Positions 39,611-52,692 of a stretch of 64,000 nucleotides of DNA are shown piece after piece (position 1 is the first letter of the stretch; each line of letters opens with the position of its first letter). A program made the position numbers and the translations under genes. Origin of the DNA: Macrotrachela quadricornifera (lineage: Eukaryota; Rotifera; Eurotatoria; Philodinida; Philodinidae); NCBI GenBank assembly GCA_022393335.1, contig JAJEKB010001333.1:1-64000 (forward strand). The letters run 5' to 3'. The notes beneath the pieces were generated by a model that was given only the letters and a program-made list of their open reading frames with translations, had not been told where the DNA came from and did not search any database.

Positions 39611-41472
39611 ATGCCTGTTATTATTCGTGATATTAATTGGGAAGAAACAGATACGAATTTAAGTTTACATATTCCAATGAAAGGTGCAAAAGCAAATAAA
39701 CTTGATGTACTTTCATCAGATCAATATCTTAAAGTATATTTTTAAAATTGAAAAAATTCTTTTTTTCTTTCTTTTTTGATATATTATAGATTTCATTTCC
39801 ACCATTTTTTTATGAAGTTTTTCTTTATGATCTTATTGATGATGATAAAAGTCGAATTATTGTACAAGATGGTTTTGTTGAAGTAACATTAACAAAACAA
39901 ATTCCTCGAAAATGGAATCAATTATCACATGTTCAATCAGGTTATTTAGATTTATTCATTTATTAAATATATTTTATTTTATTTTATATTTAGATGATAA
40001 AGAAGTAATGAAAAATCTTCGAGAAGAAGCATTAAATAAAATTGCACTTAAACAAAAACAACATATTGAAGCTAATTCATCATTATTAAATACAAATAAA
40101 CGTGAAGCTGTTCGAGAACAAATGAAGGTTTTATTATATTAGAATAGAAATAATTTGTTTTTTTAATTTTTTCCTTTTTTTTTTCTAAATTATTATAGCT
40201 TGAAGAAGATGAACGTAATCGAATTGATATGATTAAAAAAAATGAACGTGATAAAATTAGTGAAGAAATGAAACAATTTGAAGAAAATCAAAAAATTCAA
40301 CGACAATTAGCAATTAAAAATCATGTAAATTAATATAATAATTATTAGTTATTTTGATAGATTTGAAAATTTCGTTTTTCTTTTTTTTATAAAGATTAAA
40401 TCAAATGAAAATGAATTGCATGAAAAAGAAAAAGAAGAAATTGAAGAACAAAAAACAATTTTTGAAGAAAATATTTCAGAAAAAAATTTATCATCAGGTA
40501 AATTCAAAAATTCATCTTTAATAAATAAACATGTAGGAAAAACTATCTAAACTAGTTTAGAATCAAAGATACACACACCACTTAGAGAAACAGGTCGTAT
40601 TGCTGTTAATTTTACATCACGTATTTTTCCAACACCACTTCGGGAATCTCAAGCAGATGCTGAAGAACAGGTATGTTAAGCATATCTATCAGTATCCATA
40701 TTTAGATAATATTTATTAATTGTAATATCAAATATATTAATTCATAACAAAAATTTTTGATCTAGATTATTTTCTGTTTATTATAGTGGTTGAGAAAACA
40801 AATGGAAAGTCGGCAAGCTATTACAGATCTTCAACTTGATTTATCTAATAATGAAAAAGATATTGAGTATTTAAAATCAAAAGCAAAGTAAATAATTTAT
40901 TAAAAAAATTTTAATTTATTTTGTTAATATTTAAATAGTCAATTTTTTCAACAAGGAAATTTTCAATCTGCTATTGGTGTTTATAATCATGCTGTACGAA
41001 TATTTCCTAAAATGGCTATGTAAGATTAAATGTCTAATTTTATTTGAAATTTATTTATTTTTTTGTCAAAGGTTATATTCAAATCGTGCTGCATGTCATT
41101 TTCAAGTACGAAATATGATGAAATGTGTAGAAGATTGTTCTCGAGTAAATATATTTAATATATTTAATTAATTTATATATCTTTTTTTTTTATTTGTTAG
41201 GCACTTGAGTTACTTGATCCACCTGTACTTGATAATTTACCACAACGAATAAAAGCACATGTACGGCGTGGTACTGCTTTTTGTGAATTAGAACTTTATG
41301 CTGAAGGTATGTATAACAATCATATGTAATATTTTATTAATCTAATTTTTTTTTCGTCTTAGGACTTCTTGATTATGAAGCTGCTCAGAAATTATCTCCT
41401 GAAGATGAAAAAATTAAAGAAGATGCACAACGTATTCGAAATTTTCTTGAAAAAAATCAAGATTTTTCTTAA
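39611..41472 (+). CDS. DNAAF4: Dynein axonemal assembly factor 4 (DYX1C1)
   Basis: DNAAF4 is a cytoplasmic co-chaperone that works with HSP90/HSP70 to preassemble the dynein arms of motile cilia. The N-terminal CS/p23 domain is visible ([20 protein letters not shown] ... [16 protein letters not shown]). A long charged coiled coil rich in E/K follows, then the DNAAF4 signature [20 protein letters not shown] (human INFTPRVFPTALRESQ). Three TPR units come next: [40 protein letters not shown], and [20 protein letters not shown], the last nearly identical to human [20 protein letters not shown]. Stop TAA is at 41470-41472. Small introns join in frame, for example after [13 protein letters not shown]. 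Domain order is complete. A motile-cilium gene fits an animal with a ciliated corona, such as a rotifer. Confidence 0.95.
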
Positions 41473-41581
41473 TCTAATTCATTTATATATATATGTATGT
41501 TATACATTGTTAATTATATACCAAATAAAAGTTACTATCATTAAATACATTACTCAATATTTGACTTAAATTTTAAAGATA

Positions 41582-42506
41582 CTTAGGTCTGACCAAAAGT
41601 TCTGCAAACATTAAATAAAAATATAAAGATTTGGAGATATTTTTAATTTTATTTTATCAAATATTGAGGATAGTTACCATGACTATTTATACGTGATTCG
41701 ATCCTTTCTAACAGCTTGTTAAAAGTTTTTTTGAAGTCTTTTACGAAAAAATTTTCAGGTACCTTGGAAACCGCATGAACTAATCATATTTCATTTGTTT
41801 TAAAAACTTAGCGAGATTTAGTTCAATCATCCTACTTGCGTTCCAGCATTACTAGTGATGGGCTATGGATTTATTTTATATAGGTTAGTCATAAGTCATA
41901 TGATGCTAGCTGGCCGATTAACGACTCATTGTCAAAGACTACTGTTCATGGAGGCAGATTTGACCCAAAACTTGGTTTCGTATATTCTTTAAATCAAATT
42001 GTCTTGTTTTTATACATAGTGTAGATGAAGGCAAGACTGTAGGTCACAAGTATTATATTGGAAATTGTCCAAAGCCTTTTGTTAATGAAATATGGAAACA
42101 AACAGAGTCATCAGGTTAAAAATGTCCAAAATTGCTTGACGATCATCGTTGACATGATACTCATCCAATTCTATTAATTATATGACAGAACAAGACATCA
42201 ATATAATGTCATATCCACCATATTTGCCAGGCCTGATACTATATACTTTTTCGCTAACTAATTCTAGCGAACGTAGTTTAGCTGATTAAATAAATGAAAC
42301 TTGATTAGCTCTTGCGGTTTCCAAGGTACCTGAAAATTTTTTCGTAAAAGACTTCAAAAAAACTTTTAACAAGCTGTTAGAAAGGATCGAATCACGTATA
42401 AATAATCATGGTAACTATCCTCAATATTTGATAAAATAAAATTAAAAATATCTCCAAATCTTTATATTTTTATTTAATGTTTGCAGAACTTTTGGTCAGA
42501 CCTAAG
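41582..42506. mobile_element. Mariner-like element with about 220-base terminal inverted repeats, transposase decayed
   Basis: 925 bases bounded by TA on both sides (41580-41581 and 42507-42508), the usual Tc1/mariner target. Ends are CTTAGGTCTGACCAAAAGTT and its exact reverse complement. The arms stay almost identical for about 220 bases, to the block GTACCTTGGAAACCGC near 41760 and its mirror near 42305. The central part, read on the plus strand near 42120-42260, retains a faint mariner C-terminal trace ending in a peptide like PPYLPGL (compare HPPYSPDLAPSD). It has stop codons, so it is not autonomous. Near-identity of the arms suggests fairly recent activity or gene conversion. Confidence 0.8.
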
Positions 42507-45381
42507 TAATTATCATACAATAATTATCTTTAATTAGATCGAATTAAAATTGGAAAGACAATCACTTACAGATATAACACAATTCGTATTTTTGTATTTC
42601 TATAGTAAGAATTCAACTCTGAAATAAGTCTTTAGACTGTATTAGTATTTGACTGACTGTAACTAATATTAACCCTCTACGAATATGTAGTATTGTTTCA
42701 TTAAAACTTTGCATAACAAAGAGAAGAATTTTACAATTAGAAGAAAATATTTTATGCTTATATTTATTTTAATTTTACAATATGTACAATACAGACAAAA
42801 GCTTTCGACCGAATGAGTAGAATAATTAATAATAATGTTTTTAATATACATAGAAGTATAATACTAATCTATGTCATTAGTTGTTTGAACAAGTAATTGA
42901 CAATGATCATTAAATAATTGAAATTTTCATTCCATTAAGTTCAATTATTTGTATATAAGAAATCCACAAGTCTTGAAGATAACATGATATCAACGTTTAG
43001 GTCTTCTATTCTTGGTATCATTTCCTTGACTATTGGTCGATGAATTAGTTTCTGTCACATATGAATCCCAAGGTTGAGCATCATCTTGATTGCAAAAAGT
43101 TTTATTGAGATATTTTTGTTGCATTTGTCAATCGCGATAAGATTTGTTGTTTGAAATTTCGTTAGTTTTTTAGGTACTCTCTACCTATGCGAATATATTT
43201 ATATATATACAGATTCTTTCGTTCTCTTATTTTCATCGATTCGTATGCAAATTGTCGGTGTAAAGTTGGGAAGAAGAGAACGAAAGCAGAAGTTACGTAG
43301 ATGTAGGAGTGCAGATGAGTCAAACCTTTCATAGCTATGGATATTAGCTGTAAGACGAACAGTCATGATATCAAAAATGACTGATTTATAAGTTGATTTA
43401 GTCTATACGTTACACATAAATCAATATGTACGACATAATATTACACTCTTCGTGCGTCACAAACATCAAAATGCATGTAAAACCAAAAATAAACACAAAA
43501 AAATTGAAATTTTACGTCATTCCAACAAGGACAATTCTATGAAGTGTCAAAATTATACTAAAACACTATGCAAAAACCCTCAAGTCAAATCATTTATCAA
43601 AAAAGGAAATCACATCCTACTTAAAAATAGAAAAAATATGCACGTGAATATCAGTCACCTAAATTAAGAAGTAAATAATCATAAAAATATAAAGAGCAAA
43701 ACACCTACCTTTTTAATCACATAAGCACCTTTACTGATCGATATTATCATTCTATGATTTTTTAAAAATCATTCAAAATTTGGCGTCATTAATCTTAATA
43801 AATGATTTTCGATGAAAAGTTGATAATGATTAGGAAACTTCCAAGTATAGAGCAGAATGTCGAAGAAACAATTAATTTCTTGGAAATCTTTCTTTTTTTT
43901 ACAACAGTAAAAACATCAATTTTTTCTTTTATCTCTGTTACACATAACAACATTTCATTTGAAGTGCTACAAACAACTTTAGACGACTCAAATAACTGTT
44001 GTTTTTTTCATCGCATAGCAATATCAATCGGATTGACGTCAATACAAGATCATATTTATGAATAAACGTCATTCAATATTTAGTAAAGAGAATGAAATCA
44101 ATTTAGTTATCTTAAGTGTTTCTATTTTGTTTTTAACAATAATATTGATCAGAGAATTTCGTATGGCTTAATGGTTTTAACACAAATTTTATATGTTGAG
44201 TACAACTAAAATAAAATAGCAAATTTAGGAATAAGAGAGTCACGTTATTAAAAAAATAAATGCAACGCGAACGTACTATTATGGTTAGTTTGAACATATT
44301 CAATAATCTTTATCGCATCAATAAACAATGATTATATGACAATATCATTTTATTTTCATGCTGATTTTCAGCAGAACTTAGACAGAACGAAAAGAAATTA
44401 ACCTACGTACTTATTTGAATCATCGACAATTTTAAGTGACATTTGAGACAAGAAAAATAGTTGCATCTGATACGACTATCTTCAATATTTTCATCTGCAA
44501 TCTCATCTTTCCATGAAATGACAAGTCATTAAACTTCTTTTACCTAAAATCTTATCTCATTAATTTTCATATAATTTCATATATTGAACATCTATATTGG
44601 ATAAATAATGAAATAATAATCGAAAAAAGTAAAAAGAATTATGCATGGATGAGAAAATTTACATGAACATACTATATTTGATAATGAGAAATTAAGAGAA
44701 TACGAACCATCTAAAAACGAAAATGAAACCAAATTTCTGTTATCTATTTATGACAACAAGCATAACTCCTAGTGTTAAGAATACATATGGTTATGCTCTT
44801 TATTCATTTATTTATTCTAATCAAAGTTTCTTTTTTTTTTCTAACATTTAAATAAATTCTATATTCATGTTATGTTTTTTAAAAAGATCATAATAGCAGT
44901 GTATTCAAATTAATGAGGATAGCAAATGGATTTCATATTTATTTTTAATATCATGAACTAATAGATGTTCGTCTTAAATATTTACTCTTGAATTTTGAAT
45001 AATACATGTATGAATAAATAAAAACACTTACAAAGGACATGTCACTTGATTCAATCAATCCTTCACAAGAAGTGCAATAGTAGTAGAATAGGATCTTTCC
45101 TTTTTTATCTATGCCGTGATCAAAATACAAAAGTACTAAGAAACATAGTCAGATGCGTTTCCAATTCTTATGCCTTGACAATCAAATTTATTCTTCTAGT
45201 TTTTCTGGCACAACGATTATCCACAATACAACGTCGTAAAAAGAGGTTATCTTTAATTAGAACCTACAATATCTTTTATGTTATTTATTTGTCAAAGTAT
45301 AAATAAAAATGGTAATGAAAACATAAAGATTATGTAACAAGCTGTGATTAGTATTTTCTAGTGTTTTGTGTTGAAGTAGAG
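42507..45381. other. Intergenic region without recognisable genes
   Basis: About 2.9 kb. Frames of 60-90 codons occur (43452-43667, 43802-44065, 45046-45306), but they lack motifs, homologous feel or splice partners. I treat them as chance. No repeat is apparent. Confidence 0.5.
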
Positions 45382-46255
45382 TTAGGGAATGTCGTTGAAA
45401 GAATTAACGATATTGGTATTCAATACATTGCCAAATGTATCAAAAACTATATCGATAAGTATTTTTTTTGATTTTATTGAATCGGTTAGGCATGGATAAC
45501 TATATTGTTTAATTATGTATCCATTCTTTAAAGTTCTCGAAATACCAGTAAATGTCATATTTTGTTCATAATCACCAACAATAGTAAAAGAAACAATTTC
45601 ATTAGCAGGTCCCAATACTTGATTAACAATTTTTCCACCTAATATAAACAAATAATAAAATATGTCAATATTAATAAATCAATGTCATGAAATTTATAAA
45701 AACTTCTTACTGCTATTAATTATTTGATGAATAAGTTGTCTCTTATCAGTTAATATACAAAGTAGGTTAGTAACGGTTACGAAAACATTGTCAAACGCCG
45801 ATGTTAACAAAGGATTAAGATCAAGTGAAGCCATTGTACGAGTTAAAATTTTAGCAATATTATCAAGATGTATTGCCAATTGTACTTGTGCTTTGACACC
45901 TAGAAAGAGATGATTAAATCTAATGATTTTCAAACAAAAAATTACCTTTAATGGTTAAATTCATTCTATCAACAGATATATCTACTCCAGCATTGACCGA
46001 AACTAAACTAGCAACATTAGTTGAAAGACTCACATGTGTTTTCAAATTTTCCATAACTAATGAAATGTCATCAACACTTAAAAGTGGCACATTCAGCCAT
46101 ACATCGGGTGGATTGTTGATATTGAAGGGTAATGTAGTGCAAACAGAATCCTTTCTATTTGAACATGTTGAACGACTAGTATTATCTAATGTCAAAGTAG
46201 GAATTGATAGAATACTTATCAAGACAAACAGAAATATCATCGAAAAAGAACCCAT
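45382..46255 (-). CDS. Predicted secreted protein of unknown family
   Basis: Three exons. Exon 1, from 46255 (alternative in-frame start at 46267), opens MGSFSMIFLFVLISILSIPT, a clear signal peptide. Introns lie at about 45901-45945 and about 45641-45710, and both join in frame (IKG|VKAQVQ and NSS|GKIVNQ). The mature part alternates hydrophobic strands and helices: LSVDDISLVMENLKTHVSLS, NAGVDISVDRMNLTIKGVKA, QVQLAIHLDNIAKILTRTMA. Several N-x-S/T sites and a few cysteines are consistent with secretion. The product is about 257 residues and ends SFNDIP. The amphipathic VSLSTNVASLVSVNAGVDIS-type pattern suggests a lipid-binding or coat-forming fold, but I cannot assign a family or function. Stop TAA is at 45382-45384. 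Confidence 0.7.
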
Positions 46256-46267
46256 TAATATTATCAT

Positions 46268-46963
46268 AAAGATCGTTTATGTATATGAATGATTTTATTA
46301 ACAAACTCATTTTCATCTTCAAAGGTAGTATAATATGTTATCAAACGATCGATTTTTTTAATTTTGATCGATGATATGTTGTCATATGTGTGTGATACAT
46401 AGTATAAATTATAGATCATCCATTTTTATTTCCTTCCGTTCTTCTTTTTATAGAGAAAAAATGTGCTACAAAACAAACTGTTCTATGCCTACATTAACGT
46501 GAAACAAATAATATATATGTATAGTTATTTCTTGATAATCGTTTTAATATGAGTTTTATATATTAGAAAAATTGAACTAATGTATTTGATCAACAATATC
46601 TACCGTGAAAAATAAGATGCCTAACACCAATATGAGAGAGATACATTGATCTATGTTCTTTTGATGTTTATTTCTATTGTACACAACTCAAGTTGATGAT
46701 CAGATTAAATATAATATGCATTTCTTCAACTTCTTTTTTTTTCTATTCGTTTGATCAAATATAAACTATATTTAAATGTAGCTTTCATATATCTCTTATT
46801 TAATAAATGAAATATTGTTTAATATATTTCGAGAGAATTTTCAATTAATCTACAATTATATAACATAGAAAATATATATCTATTTAAGATATTCATGCAA
46901 GACATTAATACACACAACTATTTTAATATATACATATACACACACATATATATATATAAGAAA
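46268..46963. other. Intergenic spacer between NCAPG and the secreted-protein gene
   Basis: About 700 bases holding the 5' flank of the secreted-protein gene and the 3' flank of NCAPG. A CA/TA dinucleotide tract lies at about 46931-46958, immediately past the NCAPG stop. No gene seen. Confidence 0.6.
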
Positions 46964-49900
46964 TTATTTATTTATATGAGGTGTTGATGATTGTTTTGGC
47001 GGTAATTTCTTATTATTAGTAATATTTAAAGGAGTAATATCAAGATCAATACGACGATGTTTACGTTGTTGACGAAATGAAGGTGTTGATATTGGAATTT
47101 GTTGTGATGGTTGTTGTTGTTGTTGTTTACGTGCACTTGATCTAAGTATCATACGAGTTGTATTTGTAATACTATTACGTGGTGGACTAAGTGATTCAGT
47201 TGATGTTGCATCTGCATGTGCTCGTTTATTAGCTGATGAAATAGATTGAGGTTGAGGATCTTCATTTTCAATATCTGATGATTGTTCTTCATTTTCTGAT
47301 GCTGATGAAGGTGAAGAACATGATGATGAATCATTATCATCATCAATCTTTCGAACAGGTGTAATAGAAAGTTTTGTTGAAGGTTTTTCATTACACGGTG
47401 CACGTATTGGTCGAGATAATGGTGGACTACGAGAAGTAGTTGATGATGGTACAACAATTGAATTAGTAGAATTTTGAGAAAGAAGTGAATCTTTTGCTAC
47501 ACGTTCTATTATTATAAATACAAAGTAAAGAATAACTGGGAAAAAAATAATCATAACAAATGAGACATACTTTTTCTACCAAGACCACGAAAAGCTGTAT
47601 CCATAAGTGGTGAAGCAGGTGTTGTTGAAACTGCTTTAGTAATATGTGCTGGTATTGCACTCATTACTGTTGTATTCAATTGAGATGAATCAGTCTAAGA
47701 ATATAAAATAAATATTAAAATTAAATAATTAAATAATTAAAAAATTTACAAGTGTTGATTCATTAAGTGTTGTATCATTATCATCATCAAATCCACGTAA
47801 TAATTCAACACGAGTTGATAATTTTTTAATAAATAATTTTAAATTTGTTTTTCGTTTACTCATCGTTAAATACTATACATAAATAAATATATATACATAT
47901 GAATTCTATTATAAATATAATAATATAATTTCAACATACTTTATTCACTTTTTTTGATTTACGTCTTAAATCTTTAATAATTGTCCAATCATCTGTTGTT
48001 ATATCAATTAAATTTAATGTTGTAATTAATGAACGTATAAGATCATCGTTAGTTGCTGATTTTAATTGAGTAAGTATTGTATGTGCAACATAAAAATGAT
48101 ATTTTAAACGAGCCTTTAAAATAAAAGAAAAAAAAAGAAGTATATCAATTGTTTCGAATGTTTAGTTTTTTACTTCATGCTTTTGTTTTTCAACAGTTTC
48201 TTTATCAAATGTTTGTTTATTTACCGATACAATTGAACTATTTAAATGAGCATGAATTGTTAAATCAAGATTAGTTGTATTTGGATCATTTGTTGGATCA
48301 GGTAAATCCACATTTGCTGTATCATTTGCTGATGGTGGTACAGTTTGCAATAGATGATTAATAACTGCACGTTCACGTATTTGATGTAATTGAAGAAAAA
48401 GTTTTATAGCATCACCAACAAATGTTGGTTCTTGTTTAGTTAAATCATTTTTTAAAAGTCCATCAATAGATGGTTGTAAAGCATTAAATAAATATTTATC
48501 ACTTTGCCTTTAAATTAAATAAAATTATATTAATAAAAACAAAAAAAATTATTCTTTACCAAAATTTATCAGCATATGCTGGAAAAAATGTTGTAAGAAG
48601 ACCACCAACACGTATATCAGTCGTTTCATCATACCAAGCAACAATTAATTTAGCAAATGTTTCACCACTATTTATTTGACCAACAAAAAATAATTTAATT
48701 ATATTAGTTAAAGCTGCTAGACGAACATTTAATATCTAAATTAATAAACGAAATTTTTTCTTTTTCTAAATATATAATAATTTTACTTACACGACTATCA
48801 ATCATTTGTGCAATAAGATTAAATCCTTGTTCAATACGTTGTTTTAATTGTTGATTATCATTCATATTTTTCATCGTATTTAATGCATTATGTCGAATAA
48901 ACATATCACCTAATGCATTTAAACCTTCAATAACTGCTACTGATGCATCATTTCCGACAACCTAATTAAATAAAAAAAAATTTTAAATTATTTTTTATTT
49001 AAAATATTACTTTATTAATAAGTTCAAGATTTTCTGTCATAAGTTGTTTATCATAAACAGAAAGTAAACCTAATGCACGAACTGCTTGACGACGAATTGA
49101 TGTGTCAAATGATATAAGACCTGATACAGCCTAAATTAATAATTAAATAAATAAATAAATAAATAAAAATATATGATTTCTTTTACCAAATCTTGTGCAT
49201 AAGTTATAAATGATGGAGGTAAAATTTTATTAGGCATTGTTGTTGAAAGAAGTTCACATAAAATTGTTAAACGTTTAACAAGCATTAAATCTCGACGATC
49301 ATTCTATTAAAAAATATTAAATTATTTAAAATTTATGAAATAAAATAAAATTTTATACAGTTGAACGATCACCAGCAGAATTAATTGAAGTCATTTGTGA
49401 TTGTGATTGTGATTGTGTTGATATTGTTGTATGATCATAATGTGAAAGACGTTCTTTAACATAATTAAGATCTTTTTCAAGTCGAATACGTTCATCAATA
49501 TTTTGTGATTTAATATCATGATCACGAATTCGATGTAATGAATCTTGTAAAGTTGATTGACGTTCACGTAAAGCAATGATCTTAATAATAACAAAAATAA
49601 AAAATTATCTTTTTTGTTTTTTTTCTTCTTTAATTTACTTCATGTTCACTCTTTCTATCAACTAAAATATGTTCTGTACATCGAGTTATACGTTTTTCAA
49701 GATCAGCTAATATTTCAATTATTTTTCTTTGTCGATGTTCAAATTTAGGTTCAATTTTTTTCATTATTTTCATTATCATTTTATATGTTGTTGATGCTAT
49801 TTCTTCCATAAAAAACATATCACGACATAATGTTTCAACACGATATCTTCCAGCAAGATCATCAAATTTACAATGTTCCATAACATGTAAAACACAATCG

Positions 49901-51436
49901 ACAACAAAATTTATTTCTATTACTACTGAATCAGTTGATGAATCATCATGATACGAACGAATTAATCTTTAAATGAAAAAAAAAACTTAGAATAAAAAAA
50001 CAAATCAAAAAACATTATTTACTCGTAAAGTACATCAACAAGATCGACAAGTTCAGGTAGAATAGCATCAAGTTTTTCACTATATTCATCATTTTGACTA
50101 AGATATTCAACAAGATGTTGCCAAAAAAATGCTGATTCACAATCAAGTTGTTCAACATCAATTAATTTTCTTTAATTAAAAAAAAAGACTAAAACTAAAA
50201 ATTATAATTTATTTTTTTTTCTTACTTATCATTAATAAATGTTTCTTTAAAATGATCATAATGCTTTGTTAGATTATCATCAAAAAGCATTGTTAATATT
50301 CTTCCACATTGTTCACCAATATTCATAACATCAATCATTTTAAGAAATCCTGTTATTGTTTTATGTCCATCAGGTTGCCGTGTTAAATCAATTCCAGGTG
50401 GTATGGGTAATTTATCAATCCATGTATGAATAACACATTCAACAAATGCTCGAACAACGGGTTCTTCAGGATCATCCATACCCATACGTACAATACGACA
50501 TCGTTCCATTGTTGGTAATACTTTTAATGTTTGAACTTTTTGTGCAAATACATTATATGCACATAAACGAACAGCAGCATTGGTATCAGTAAGACGTCGT
50601 AAAAAATGTGGTAAATTTGAACGTGTTATAGCTATTGAACGAAGAGATTCTTTTCGAACAAGTGGATGAGAATCATGATCCATTAACCAAATAAGACCTT
50701 AAATAAAGAATAAATTATTAAAGTTTTTTTTGTTATTAGTAAAAAAAATATATGATATTTACGTTTTGTTACAAGATCATCAGGATCTTTTGTATTTTGT
50801 AATCGACCACTAGCTTTAGCTGCTTGAGCTCGAACTTGATAACTTCGATCATTCATTCGATCAAGAGAAATATTAACAAGTAATTCAAATAAATCTCCAT
50901 CTAATTCAGCATTTTCAGCCATTTTTTCTAATGTTTGTCCAATAAGTACACATATATTTGTACGAACATAATCACTTGGATGATTTTTATGCTATTTTAA
51001 AATAATATTAATTGAAAAAGAAAAATGTAAGAGAAAATATTCGAAAATACTTCATCAAAAAATTGTATAACACGTGGTAAAATTGGATGAAAAAGATCAG
51101 TTTGCATACTATCATTACTTTGAGAATCATTATTATTTGTTGTTGAACCAATTTCTAAGGTAAGAAAAGAAGATATAAATTGAAGAGCATGTCCAACAAA
51201 AGTTGAATTTGATGGAGAAGTTATTATAGATGCAATACACCGAAGAAATTCATCATGAAATAATTGTTGATTACACTATAAAGAACAAAAAAGAAAATAG
51301 ATTATACGATAAAAGAAGGAATTTTTTTTATTAATAAAACCTTAGTATATAATTCAGCTAAAGCTTTAAGATGTTCACCATGTCGAATGTTATTATTCTG
51401 TGCTTGATCAAGAGTAGTTCGAATTGTTTTCTCCAT
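46964..51436 (-). CDS. NCAPG: Condensin I complex subunit 3 (CAP-G)
   Basis: CAP-G is a HEAT-repeat subunit of condensin I that binds DNA with the kleisin CAP-H during mitotic chromosome compaction. The start at 51436 encodes MEKTIRTTLDQAQNNNIRHG and continues through LFHDEFLRCIASIITS (human FHEEFIHYLKYVM). Then come EKMAENAELDGDLFELLVNI (human MPENAQIDDDVFDKI), YQVRAQAAKASGRLQNTKDP, MDHDSHPLVRKESLRSIAIT (human LLENDSNPEVRRAVLSCIA) and TDTNAAVRLCAYNVFAQKVQ, which are the N-terminal HEAT repeats. The middle exons keep helical HEAT character (SGLISFDTSIRRQAVRALGL). The C-terminus is low-complexity, Ser/Gln-rich and basic, ending STPHINK at 46964, as in other CAP-G tails. More than twelve small introns. 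Expression would be expected in dividing (germline or embryonic) cells. Confidence 0.92.
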
Positions 51437-51617
51437 TTTTACTATCAACAATCTGGTAATAGCAAAATTTGAAGAAAGAATAAATGCTTTGATAGACGGA
51501 TGAATTCAATTCGTACTTCAAACAAAGACTATACAGTACATTTTCTCTATAATAACAAAAATATAGATGTCGCTTATCGTTGAGCGTTGCAGTGATGTGA
51601 ATGCAAATAATAGGGGC

Positions 51618-51646
51618 ATGGTCAGTCGTTCAACACGACTGGCCAT
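51618..51646. other. Small hairpin upstream of NCAPG
   Basis: ATGGTCAGTCGT and ACGACTGGCCAT pair over 12 bases with one G-T wobble and a short loop. It lies about 180 bases upstream of the NCAPG start. Function unknown; may be chance. Confidence 0.35.
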
Positions 51647-52692
51647 ATCCGTAGGAATGGTGATACGTTTCTGTTTTGATCCCTCAGAATTTTTTCAAGT
51701 TGTTAATGATATTTCTGATAAGATAAATTATTAGATTGGCAATGAACTTTGTGGTGTAGTAACTCTTGGTATTTTTCTCGCTATGGTCACTGTTCAAATA
51801 AGAGAGAGAAATGATGGATTTATATATGATGAATGTTCTGTATTGTCACTTATTCAATCGTCGAAATCTTTTCGATACAATTCTGGAAAATATCGCGATG
51901 TTCTTTTAGTATCGTCATTGTTTGATTTGAAATACAATTTAAAAAATATATGAAACATTTTCGGAGGATCAAACCAGGAAAGTATCGTTTTCAAAATATT
52001 TTTCAGGAAAATATTCAATTTCAGTAGGTACTTTTCATTTATTCATTTGTGGTTAATTAATCAATTATGATAAAACATATTTCTATCAGAATTCTTTTCG
52101 AGTTCATAATGTTTTATGCATTTTAATGAGTAATAGTTAGATATGAGTTGATCTATTTCTTTTATAAAAATTTTTTTTGATTTCATTTGAATATTTGATA
52201 TTGAAAAATTGCTCTGACTCATCTGAATTAGACTGCATGTATTTTTTAACAAACTATTGTATACATTCTATTCCATCTAATAATGTGAGATCAAGAAAAA
52301 AACCATTCGAGAGATATAACATATAATGATAATGGAGAATATTTTATAAATGATGAAAATTCAATGATTAAGATATCAATTGTAAGTATCATAATGTCAT
52401 TTGATTTGATTATCATTTCTCAATCTTATTTCCACTAGGTGAAGCTGATTCCATCCAATCTTTACCAACAAGCTACCGGCTAAGATTAATACCATATATT
52501 GGTTTTAGAATATCCACTTTTGTATCGTAGCTAAAAGTGTAGTAATGGATAAGAAACTTAACTTTTGCAAATATTATCCATCGTCATCAACTCATCGAGA
52601 CAAAATCTCAAAGTCATCTCTTTCTTTCACTTACCTTACTGGTATTATTGCGTCATCATTCTGCAGCGCAATGTGTATATTCATGTCTTCTA
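51647..52692. other. Intergenic, upstream of NCAPG
   Basis: AT-rich DNA holding the NCAPG promoter side. No recognisable gene, RNA or repeat up to the hAT relic. Confidence 0.5.

Noticed and set aside
43452..45306. Three plus-strand frames of 71-87 codons
   Set aside because: Lys/Asn/Ile-rich, no recognisable motif, no introns or promoter; consistent with random AT-rich DNA.
45951..46292. 113-codon plus-strand frame
   Set aside because: Antisense shadow of exon 1 of the secreted-protein gene, which has a signal peptide and splice sites.
47149..47457. 102-codon His/Gln/Leu-rich minus frame
   Set aside because: Shadow of the low-complexity C-terminal exon of NCAPG.
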